From the NCBI GenBank assembly GCA_002811645.1, contig PDIP01000130.1:19774-40067 (forward strand): DNA of 20,294 nt, in the 5' to 3' direction. Made by a program: the position numbers and the translations under genes. Positions 1 through 7,689 of the stretch are shown here, one piece after another. The DNA is from Corallochytrium limacisporum. Taxonomy: Eukaryota; Opisthokonta. Below the pieces are notes generated by a model. That model ran no database searches and was not told where the DNA came from. It saw only the letters and a program-made list of their open reading frames with translations. Numbering within the stretch: the stretch's first letter is position 1; each line of letters opens with the position of its first letter.

Positions 1-1140
1 GAATTTCTCCCTCCCTCCTTATTCCGGTTGATTAAATGTGATTTGGAGCAATATTTCGACGCAGAGGATAGTATTTTTTTTTCCTCCTTCGTTTCTCTTC
101 ATGTTACTACGCAGGAATACGTTACGCTGGGATGGGTGGTGGTTTCGGGGTACTGGGGGCGCAATACGGAAAACCCTGAACCCTGCGGGACGGGAACCAA
201 ATGGGTTGGGGAAACATTCCCTTGGACCCAAGAAATGACTGAAAAGATGTCTTGGATGCTGGTGATCACCATCATTAAGCCTAGGCAGTGCCAGAGCAAC
301 CTGTTTCACCATGCCCACCATGCATGATATGAGACTAGTAGGATTATCATATGCTTTTGGACAACGAAGAGCATGGGACTTTGCTGACAAGCTTGACACG
401 CAGTGTCGCCTACAGAGAGCTCTATGATTGTTTGTTTGTATCCATGTCTTCACTCTACACCTGCGCTCCTGTCTCCGGCTCTAATACCTCGCAAGCATAT
501 CAGTCCTAGACAAGAGACAAAGGGTTCAGACGAAGTCACCCGGTTTTACCACCGACTCTGCCTTTCGAACGGATTAGCCGGTGGTCTATGCTGTATCCAG
601 AGACCTACGCACTTCTTCTCCACCATTGGGGCCCAAAACGTCACAGCCAGTCGACCGGCGGTTGTATAAGCTCAGGCACACAACCGCAAAATCCTCTCAC
701 ATCTCATGGGCAGACAGGAAGGGGTTCATTCTTCCACTTCGGTCCTGAAAGTATTGAGAATCCCACACCTGAGATAGAGGTCAGGACCACCGTGCACAGC
801 TCCCGAATAGCCCCTCCCCCTCTCCTACTCCCTTTCCCCCCTCGTCTCCACCAGTCACACAGAGGTGAGAGTGTTACGCGCTGGCAACGCTTTCCCTATG
901 TCTTTTTTTGCCCAGTGCGATCGTATTCCGACAATTCTTATATTTTCGGAGTTGTCCAACTCAGGAGAACACAACGTTATGGTCTAACATATTGTGTTCA
1001 CGCCTGGATACGAATACCATTGGAATGGGTAGAGAGGTACTAGATGGAGGTGACACGAAAGCTGACAAAGCAAAGGATCATCAATACAAACCACATTTGT
1101 CAGTATCTTATGATCATATAACATGTAATTGTACACTATC
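1..1140. other. Intergenic or left-flank sequence, no supported gene
   Basis: I see no recognisable protein in any frame here. The open frames present (about 100-150 codons on both strands) lack good ATG starts and show no domain-like composition. From about 806 to 853 there is a pyrimidine-rich stretch of C and T runs, followed by a weak intron-like segment at 865-915 that begins GTGAGA and ends in a T-rich tract plus CAG. These could be promoter or 5' UTR elements of the transporter at 1141, but nothing in the sequence proves it. Confidence 0.5.
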
Positions 1141-2979
1141 ATGAGTTCAGCATACAGCAAGGAAGAACCTGCCTGGGGCAGCATCAATTCGCTTTCCATG
1201 GCCACAGCGCCTACCGCGCCAGATCAGATTCCCCACTTTAACGCAATCCAACGGTCTTCACTAACAGAGTCATCCAATGTTGGCATAAAAAACCGATGCC
1301 AGAAGAGGTTGCAGGGAGAGAGTACAGCAGACAGAGATATCTCCCCGTCAGAAGGACCCCCTTCCTACCGCAGTGGTGTGGATATGAACTTGCATCGCCG
1401 GGGCTCCGACGATCCCAACACAAGCCGCGAGCACCTGGTCGACACCAAGGCCGGTATCAATCAGGTCGTTGCTGGTTTCCTTACGTTTATGGTCATCGGT
1501 GTAATGTCCCAGGCTTGGGGTGTGTACATTCCTCGTATTGCACAGGACTTGAATGCGAGCGTGTCTCTTGTGGCCTGGCCCGGTGCCTTGTCCCTGGCAC
1601 TCAGGGCTGGCGCAGCACCGTGGGCAGGCGGTTGGAGCAGTAGATGGGGTACACGGAGGATCATCGCCATTGGTGGAGTGTTGGTGGTGGTTGGTACTCT
1701 ATTGAGCACTTGGGTCAAAGCCGTTTGGGAACTTTATATCACGTATGGTATTTTGGTCGGTATGGGGCTCTCCCTGATCATGTACCCGAGTGTAGGACTG
1801 GTGCTTCAGTGGTACCGTCGCAAGAAGGCTTTCACGCTCGGTGCCGCCATGGCCGGTTTAGGTGTTGGCGGCTTCATTTACGCCCCGACTGCAAGCCACA
1901 TGATTAAGCAAGTTGGGTGGCGGGTGACTTTGAGGGGCACCGTGATTGGCGTGGTCATTCTCCTTGCCTTAGCACTGGTGTTGATTGAGGATCTGCGCCC
2001 CAAGCAGCGCAAACAGTCCACTCTGGACCTCCACCTATTCCGGGAACCGCGATTCACCCTACTGTTCATGCACAACATTTTCTTTGCCTACAGCTATGCG
2101 GCTCCCTTCTTTTTCACCGTAACATGGGCAGAGATATACGGGATTGATTCCACACTGGCCGCCTTTGCATCCGGTCTCGTGTCCTTCTCGAATGGTGCCT
2201 TCAAGCCGCTGCTCGGTTGGATTGGAGACCGCACTAGCCGTCCCGGTGTCTTCTTCTTTGCCATGGTGGCTGGTGCATTGGCCTTATATGTCTATCCTCA
2301 GTGCCGCACTGGAGTGTCCCTGATTATCATCAATATTGTCTTCGGTTGCTTTGCTGGTGGGCAACAATTCATTCAGAGCGCTGTCGTCCAAGATTGGTTC
2401 CCGAGCTATGATCCCGCTCGTGTCGCTGGCCTAAGCGGTGCGGGCCGGGGGATCGGTGAATTGGTTGGGCCGGTGAGCATCGGTGCCATCCTATCCTTCA
2501 ATCCAGGTCTGGCGTTCTACGTATCCGCCATTATGATGACGGTGTCTGCGCTCATGCTATTGGTTGCGATCCTTTGGCCGAAGTTGCCCTGGGCACAACC
2601 TCAGACGCCTGCAGAGGTTCAACGCTACCGAGTTGTCGATCAGACCACAGGTGACCCCAATGGCCGCACCGGTCCACTGTCCGAGCTGCATCGCTCGCTA
2701 CACTCCGCCACCTCCCATGAAGACATGCACAGTCACAGCGATGTCAGTGAAGGAAACAGTGAGGAGAATGATGGAGAGGAAATTGAAATGCGGTCTTTCT
2801 CCCCAAAACGGCAGCAGTTGCACACGGAGCCAGTAAAGGCACAGGAGTACAGTGACCGGCCTCCTCGGATCAATTTTGAGATGGAGCCGTGGAAGGCCTC
2901 ACGCACCCCTTCGCCGGGAGGGTTTGCAATTGCACCCCACAGTAGCACTGCTGGCATGGTGTCACCGGCATCACAATAG
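1141..2979 (+). CDS. MFS transporter, monocarboxylate-transporter-like (SLC16-type)
   Basis: This 612-residue polytopic membrane protein probably moves a small organic acid or similar solute across the plasma or an organelle membrane. The hydrophobic core, about residues 103-480, can be divided into about twelve membrane segments in two halves. The first half carries a degenerate MFS motif A (GGWSSRWGTRR, about 163-173). The second half carries a better copy (GWIGDRTSRPG, about 359-369). An Arg/Lys-rich loop (WYRRKKAF) follows the fourth segment, as is common in monocarboxylate-type carriers. Hydrophilic tails of about 100 residues (N) and 130 residues (C) flank the core; the C tail is rich in Ser, Glu and His. 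I chose the ATG at 1141, which has A at -3; the open frame extends only four codons further without an ATG. AATAAA signals lie within 40 bp of the stop. The family call is good; the substrate is unknown. Confidence 0.85.
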   Translation: MSSAYSKEEPAWGSINSLSMATAPTAPDQIPHFNAIQRSSLTESSNVGIKNRCQKRLQGESTADRDISPSEGPPSYRSGVDMNLHRRGSDDPNTSREHLVDTKAGINQVVAGFLTFMVIGVMSQAWGVYIPRIAQDLNASVSLVAWPGALSLALRAGAAPWAGGWSSRWGTRRIIAIGGVLVVVGTLLSTWVKAVWELYITYGILVGMGLSLIMYPSVGLVLQWYRRKKAFTLGAAMAGLGVGGFIYAPTASHMIKQVGWRVTLRGTVIGVVILLALALVLIEDLRPKQRKQSTLDLHLFREPRFTLLFMHNIFFAYSYAAPFFFTVTWAEIYGIDSTLAAFASGLVSFSNGAFKPLLGWIGDRTSRPGVFFFAMVAGALALYVYPQCRTGVSLIIINIVFGCFAGGQQFIQSAVVQDWFPSYDPARVAGLSGAGRGIGELVGPVSIGAILSFNPGLAFYVSAIMMTVSALMLLVAILWPKLPWAQPQTPAEVQRYRVVDQTTGDPNGRTGPLSELHRSLHSATSHEDMHSHSDVSEGNSEENDGEEIEMRSFSPKRQQLHTEPVKAQEYSDRPPRINFEMEPWKASRTPSPGGFAIAPHSSTAGMVSPASQ

Positions 2980-3005
2980 AGACTGAGAAAATCACAAGAA
3001 AAAAA

Positions 3006-3016
3006 AATAAAATAAA
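3006..3016 (+). terminator. Putative polyadenylation signals of the transporter gene
   Basis: Two overlapping AATAAA hexamers lie 26-37 bp after the stop codon at 2979, inside an A-rich tract. Position and strand suit 3' end formation of the transporter mRNA. This is an inference from motif and distance only. Confidence 0.45.
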
Positions 3017-3159
3017 AATGCAAAAAGGAAATGTGAGCCCTTGAAAATGTAATTGGTGCGAGTGAGCGCCCGGAGTGCTGAATGACCGGGCTTTGTGCGC
3101 CCAGCGATTTTTGTTTGTAGGGCGACCTCTCCCCCCGCAGGGTCTCTCCTCCGTTGGTC

Positions 3160-3447
3160 ATGAAAAAGGGGGGAGGCCACACTTGGTCTGTGTGCCCTCA
3201 AACGGTGGAGCGCGTGTTGGCCCCTCACCATAAGGACTTGTTTCGTCCGGAAACCAAGAACCGAGGACGGGTACTCAAGGACATTAACAAGTTGTTGGTA
3301 GAGCCCTCAGGAACCGGTAGAGTTCCTCTGCTTAGCACAGTGATTAAACTGCTCGAATATGATTGTTGTTTAAAACGGATAACCAATATACAAAGTTATG
3401 TGAGGGAAGGATCAGGGAAGGAAGAAAGGAAAACAAACAAGTGGTAG
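3160..3447 (+). CDS. Small open frame (95 codons) just upstream of DRG2, unrecognised
   Basis: An ATG-initiated frame of 95 codons ends 27 bp before the DRG2 start. The predicted product is basic and leucine-containing (for example KDINKLLVEPSG and VIKLLEYD) with no recognised domain, signal peptide or membrane span. It may be a short gene, a large upstream ORF in the DRG2 leader that would dampen DRG2 translation, or a chance frame. I lean towards a leader element or chance because the spacing leaves almost no room for a separate DRG2 promoter. Confidence 0.2.
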   Translation: MKKGGGHTWSVCPQTVERVLAPHHKDLFRPETKNRGRVLKDINKLLVEPSGTGRVPLLSTVIKLLEYDCCLKRITNIQSYVREGSGKEERKTNKW

Positions 3448-3474
3448 AAGGTCAAAGGCTCCGAAACTCATACG

Positions 3475-4581
3475 ATGGGGATTCTCGAAAAGATTAAAGA
3501 GATCGAGGCCGAAATGGCCCGAACTCAGAAGAACAAAGCCACAGAATACCACTTGGGCACCCTAAAGGCGAAATTGGCCAAGCTGCGGTCGCAATTGATT
3601 GATCAGTCGGGCACGGGCTCCGGGGGAAAGCCAGGAGAAGGCTTTGATGTGATGAAGTCCGGTGACGCACGGGTGGCAATGATTGGGTTCCCTTCCGTTG
3701 GAAAGTCCACGTTCCTGAGCAAAGTAACAAAGACGAAATCTGAGACTGCAGCTTACGCTTTCACTACATTGTCCTGTATTCCCGGAAACATTGATTACAA
3801 TGGTGCACGAATCCAACTGCTCGATCTTCCCGGGATTATTGAGGGTGCTTCACAGGGGAAAGGCCGCGGTAAGCAGGTCATTGCCGTAGCTCGCACTGCT
3901 GATCTAGTGCTAATGATGTTGGATGCTGCCAAGGGAGGCAAGCAGAGGGAGCTCTTGACCAAAGAACTAGAGGACGTAGGCATCCGACTGAACCAGCGGC
4001 GTCCGAACATTACCTTTAAGCAGAAGAAAGGCGGGGGCCTATCCTTCAATGCCACGTGCAAATTGACCCGTCTGACAGAAAAACTGGTCTACAATATTCT
4101 GGCTGAGTACAAAATCTTCAATGCGGATGTGCTCATCAAGGAGGACATTACTCCCGATCAATTCATTGACGTCGTGGAAGGCAATCGCATATACATGCCC
4201 TGTCTCTACTGCTACAATAAGATCGATCAAATTACCATCGAAGAGGTCGATCGCATTGCCCGTGAGCCGGACTCTGTGGTAATCTCTTGCAATGACGATC
4301 TCAACATTGATGGACTACTGGAGTCGCTGTGGGAGAAGTTGAACATGGTCCGGGTCTACACAAAGCGGAAGGGTGAGTTCCCGGACTTTAGCGGTGGCCT
4401 GATTCTGCGCCAGAACCCGACGGTGGAACACGCCTGTCACTCTGTGCATCGGACCATCACAGAAAATTTTAAATACGCTCTGGTCTGGGGATCAAGTGCG
4501 AAGCATAATCCGCAAGTAGTAGGACTTCAGCATTTGCTGGAGGACGAGGATGTGATTGAGATTGTCAAGAAGGTGGGATGA
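3475..4581 (+). CDS. DRG2: Developmentally regulated GTP-binding protein 2 (OBG/DRG-family GTPase)
   Basis: DRG2 is a cytosolic GTPase that works with a DFRP partner on translating ribosomes. The 368-residue length is normal for the family. The N-terminus (MGILEKIKEIEAEMARTQKN) matches the DRG2 helix-turn-helix start and separates it from DRG1. In order come the P-loop GFPSVGKS (71-78), a switch region with FTTLSCIPG (about 96-104), the G3 motif DLPG (117-120), the DRG-specific S5D2L-type insertion with FKQKKGGGLSFN (about 181-192), the G4 motif NKID (248-251), and a C-terminal TGS domain (about 290-366) ending in EDVIEIVKKVG. All nucleotide-binding motifs are intact. The gene is one uninterrupted frame; the ATG has A at -3. 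Metazoan orthologues usually contain introns, so intron loss or scarcity is visible here. Confidence 0.97.
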   Translation: MGILEKIKEIEAEMARTQKNKATEYHLGTLKAKLAKLRSQLIDQSGTGSGGKPGEGFDVMKSGDARVAMIGFPSVGKSTFLSKVTKTKSETAAYAFTTLSCIPGNIDYNGARIQLLDLPGIIEGASQGKGRGKQVIAVARTADLVLMMLDAAKGGKQRELLTKELEDVGIRLNQRRPNITFKQKKGGGLSFNATCKLTRLTEKLVYNILAEYKIFNADVLIKEDITPDQFIDVVEGNRIYMPCLYCYNKIDQITIEEVDRIAREPDSVVISCNDDLNIDGLLESLWEKLNMVRVYTKRKGEFPDFSGGLILRQNPTVEHACHSVHRTITENFKYALVWGSSAKHNPQVVGLQHLLEDEDVIEIVKKVG

Positions 4582-4590
4582 ATGCGGAAC

Positions 4591-4596
4591 AATAAA
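4591..4596 (+). terminator. Putative polyadenylation signal of DRG2
   Basis: An AATAAA hexamer begins 10 bp after the DRG2 stop. This would imply a very short 3' UTR, fitting the 205-bp spacer shared with the convergent gene ending at 4787. Confidence 0.45.
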
Positions 4597-4786
4597 TGTG
4601 AATCGTTGGACTACACCAAGACTGTTGTCCATGTGTTTGATCTAAGGAATGGATTTTATGTAATCTTAAGCGGCGATGGTGATGATGGATGACAATGAGA
4701 CATGATTCAATGTAGGTTATGAAAGAATAACAGGATGGCAACGGTGAGCGAAGCGATCAAACTTGCTGTTTGGGAGCGAATATCAG

Positions 4787-7024
4787 TCATTGATTTGCGA
4801 TATCCGAAGCGGCTACTACAGCATCAATGCTCCTGGAGCATTCCTTGCAAAACGCCAAAGACAGAGTATTGGTGGTCTGTCCGGTGGCTTTGTTCTTGGT
4901 CGTCTGAATGACGTAGTCGTTCTTGGCGATGGCACGTTCGAGATTCAAGCGGAAGTCCACGGGGGTCAGCCAACCAAGACGTGTGAGGGCAGCCAGGGCG
5001 TGCTCCTGCTTTATCTGCACATGGGCGGTAGTGTCAATGCCACAGCCAAAGCACGTCTTCATGACACCCATAGCTGCTCGACCACAATCTCCGCAGATTG
5101 GGTACCGCGCGTTTTGGTCGCGGGATGGTGTCAACTGCAGGCGACTTATAAAGTCCTGCGGTAGTGAGCTGAGTTTGGGCGTATAGTAGTATTTGATCAT
5201 GTGGGAAACTCCACAGGAGGTGCACGCCTGCAGACGCCGCTCCTGCAGGGTGTAGCAAGGCTCGCAGATGTGGTCACCATGGTTCTGGTTGTGATCATGG
5301 ACATGTTCGTGAACATGGCTATTCTGTAAGTGATGAGGGTCACCATTGCTTTCTTCAGATGGGAAGTCATTGATACGCAGTAGTTCGTCTCTGAGCTCTT
5401 TTTGCAGTGATCTTGCACTAAGGTTCAGCACACGCTTCGCCTCATTGCCACAGATACGACACCCTCCAGCCTGCCGTTGGCATGACACGCAGATGGTGTC
5501 CAATTCTACAGTTGCTGCGGTCCTCCCTTGCTGGTCTTCCGCCATTGAAATGACCTCCACCAACTGTGGTCGAGTACTGGACATGTACCGTTCTCGGACA
5601 AGACTCCGAAGTGCAGCCTCTGCCACGCTCTGCACCTGATCCGACACCGATGATTGTGTTGCATCGGTGCCACTATGCATCGCAGATGGAGCATCGGATG
5701 AAGACGGCGTTGCCTTCTGTGTGACCTTCCGTCCGCCACCGCTGTTGTGTAGGGTTTGGGCAGCGGCGTTAAGCTGCGCGTCCGTCCGAGGCTCTTCAAT
5801 ACGGACCATGCCCTCCTCATCAATGCCCTCGACCAATTTAGCTTCTATCTGTCCGTAGTGGACGGAAAGCGATGAGTTCGGTTTCTCGCATAGCGCACAA
5901 TCTGATTCCCATAGAGTGCTACGGATGATTTCATTTCGGTAGCAGCAAGACTCGCAGAGGTAGGTTAGGGGATTAAACATATTGTCGGCATGGCGCACCA
6001 CATTCCACACATCGTCTCCGTTGAGAATAGGTTCGGTTGTTGTGGTATAACCATAAGCCCGGTCATCACCCGTAAGCGCTGCAGTAATCATGTCCGTGGC
6101 ATCCACTTCCTGTCCTCTTTCGTTGACAAAACCACCTGGCGCTGACGTTGCAGCTGATGCTGAGGCTGACGCTGGTGCTGATTTTGATGACAAATCTTCC
6201 TCCGACCTTGTCGCGGATGCTGTCATTGATGATGATGATGACGATGAGGATGCTGTAATCTTTCTGGCTACAGCCGCAATCCCACGTGGAGGTACCTGAA
6301 TAGCTGCCATAGTACGCTTGTGACACTCCCCACACTGGCGTGGGCCCATAACTTCGTGATGCCCCACCCAGTGAGGCAACATTTGCGACTTGGACTGTAC
6401 CAGCGCGGGAGGTGCCAGACGACGCCAACTGTCGCTGTCTTTGAATGACGATGACCGAATGCTGCTCAAGCCCCCTCCACGCCACGGACTGAGGGCCTGC
6501 CTCCCTTCTCCAGAGAGGTAGAAATGCATACCACGAGATGTCACCGACAGAGAAGCGTAGCCATGGCACTCGCGACAGCATTCCCAGACATTGGCAGTAC
6601 CCGGCAAGCGCTGGGAACGAGAGTGTATTGCCTCCAATGGTGACAGTGGCGTCCAGAATGACGGCTGGGCAGGAGTAATCGAGTGCAGATCTGTGCCACA
6701 CAGGGCACACGGACGCTTCTTAGAATGGGCCTGCACCTGCTGTGCCAGCGAACGGTTCGCTGTGATTTCCAGTTGCTTTTGCCTGCGTTTTCTTATGCCC
6801 TTTGACGATTTCTGCCAGAGTGGAATCTTTGCATACCGTTTTAGTTGGAACTGCTCTGGATTGGGTGGTGACCGGCCGCGGATATCTGCGGACGATTTCC
6901 AGGGACCGCTGGTCGTGTAAATATCTGCTGTGGTTCGCTGTGTGCGCATCAGAGTGCTCTCCGCTTTCGCACCAAAAGTAGGCAAGCGCCACACTAGCGC
7001 TGCTATTGACTTTGATCCCCGCAT
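4787..7024 (-). CDS. Unrecognised multi-zinc-knuckle protein (twelve CxxC motifs), possibly mitochondrial
   Basis: I do not recognise this 745-residue protein. It contains twelve CxxC pairs, at residues 106, 150, 231, 357, 376, 512, 522, 587, 601, 644, 658 and 726. They fall into two types: knuckles followed by G or a turn (CALCG 106, CALCE 376, CRICG 522, CTSCG 601, CFGCG 658) and knuckles followed by a helix-like segment (CREC 150, CGEC 231, CESC 357, CVSC 512, CEPC 587, CGDC 644, CKEC 726). From 357 onward the types alternate strictly, which suggests serial treble-clef or zinc-ribbon modules. The first pair, with IHSRS at 133-137, faintly resembles an HNH fold. Residues 564-585 are His-rich, and Ser/Ala-rich linkers lie at about 258-296. 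The first 30 residues hold six Arg/Lys and one acidic residue, compatible with a mitochondrial presequence. The ATG at 7024 has G at -3. The gene diverges from the glycosidase at 7690. Function is unknown. Confidence 0.8.
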   Translation of the reverse strand: MRGSKSIAALVWRLPTFGAKAESTLMRTQRTTADIYTTSGPWKSSADIRGRSPPNPEQFQLKRYAKIPLWQKSSKGIRKRRQKQLEITANRSLAQQVQAHSKKRPCALCGTDLHSITPAQPSFWTPLSPLEAIHSRSQRLPGTANVWECCRECHGYASLSVTSRGMHFYLSGEGRQALSPWRGGGLSSIRSSSFKDSDSWRRLAPPALVQSKSQMLPHWVGHHEVMGPRQCGECHKRTMAAIQVPPRGIAAVARKITASSSSSSSSMTASATRSEEDLSSKSAPASASASAATSAPGGFVNERGQEVDATDMITAALTGDDRAYGYTTTTEPILNGDDVWNVVRHADNMFNPLTYLCESCCYRNEIIRSTLWESDCALCEKPNSSLSVHYGQIEAKLVEGIDEEGMVRIEEPRTDAQLNAAAQTLHNSGGGRKVTQKATPSSSDAPSAMHSGTDATQSSVSDQVQSVAEAALRSLVRERYMSSTRPQLVEVISMAEDQQGRTAATVELDTICVSCQRQAGGCRICGNEAKRVLNLSARSLQKELRDELLRINDFPSEESNGDPHHLQNSHVHEHVHDHNQNHGDHICEPCYTLQERRLQACTSCGVSHMIKYYYTPKLSSLPQDFISRLQLTPSRDQNARYPICGDCGRAAMGVMKTCFGCGIDTTAHVQIKQEHALAALTRLGWLTPVDFRLNLERAIAKNDYVIQTTKNKATGQTTNTLSLAFCKECSRSIDAVVAASDIANQ
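6227..6258. repeat. GAT-type trinucleotide repeat inside the zinc-knuckle gene
   Basis: An imperfect run of GAT/GAC/GAG triplets on the plus strand encodes a poly-serine tract on the minus strand, at about residues 258-266 of the product. A second imperfect GCTGA-type repeat at about 6138-6185 encodes an Ala/Ser linker. Both sit in presumed disordered linkers and may vary in length between strains. Confidence 0.6.
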
Positions 7025-7689
7025 GGCTCTATTGATCTATTCTGCTATCTAATTCTTCAGACACTTGTCGACGGGACTTTGGTTGCGCCATTTCTGTGCT
7101 TTTGTGTATCATGCTTTTCATTGCTAAAACTGGATTTGGTCACCAATGTCCGAAAAACTTGGTCATTAAGGTACACTCAGTTACTCATCACAGGCTAAAT
7201 ACCAACAGCCGCCGTCAGCAAGACAAGGTGGTTAGTGAGTACGCCGAATGATTGCCAAATGAAACAGGTCCGCTGGCCCGCATTATGTGTCACCGAACCC
7301 CCTTCCTGGAGCGCGCTAAGTCATGCGGTGGGGCGGGTCTGTATGAGTCTGCCGGTTCCCCGATAAATGGGCCCCGGAAACAAACAGATCTGACCCTGTT
7401 GTGTACTGTGGAGTTGTTTTCAATAGGAAGAGAATGGGACAAATTTTCGCAGCCGTCCACAAATTCGTCCGGACGAAGTAAGAGACAATGCCGGGCACAA
7501 GAACACTGCCGCAAAGATAACCACACAGCATCGCTGTGGTTTGCTCATTATAAATTACTTTCTGAGATAACAAGCTATATGAACCGTTCCCAAAAGAACA
7601 GTGCTCATGATTCATTACCCACATAAGGGTGCTGCTGGTCAAAGATCGCAAACAGATCCTACTACTTGCTGGTTACCCTATACCCCGTA
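7025..7689. promoter_or_regulatory. Divergent intergenic region (presumed bidirectional promoter)
   Basis: This 665-bp spacer separates the starts of the minus-strand zinc-knuckle gene and the plus-strand GH27 gene, so both promoters should lie here. I see no convincing gene, TATA box or repeat. Open frames in it are short and without recognisable domains. A missing upstream exon for the glycosidase, for example one encoding a signal peptide, would have to lie here, but I found no convincing candidate. Confidence 0.4.

Noticed and set aside
19-453. 144-codon minus-strand open frame at the left edge
   Set aside because: It begins with GTG, not ATG, and shows no domain, membrane span or plausible family. 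A competing plus-strand frame of similar quality overlaps it.
865-915. 51-bp intron in the transporter leader (GTGAGA to a T-rich tract plus CAG)
   Set aside because: The borders are acceptable, but there is no supporting exon or frame evidence. It is mentioned only as a possibility.
588-1043. 151-codon plus-strand open frame as a gene
   Set aside because: It has no ATG at its start and erratic composition, and it crosses a pyrimidine-rich non-coding tract with no recognisable motif.
6066-6710. 214-codon minus-strand open frame overlapping the zinc-knuckle gene
   Set aside because: It lies within the 745-codon gene in another frame. It has no domain-like pattern, and the enclosing frame has clear CxxC structure.
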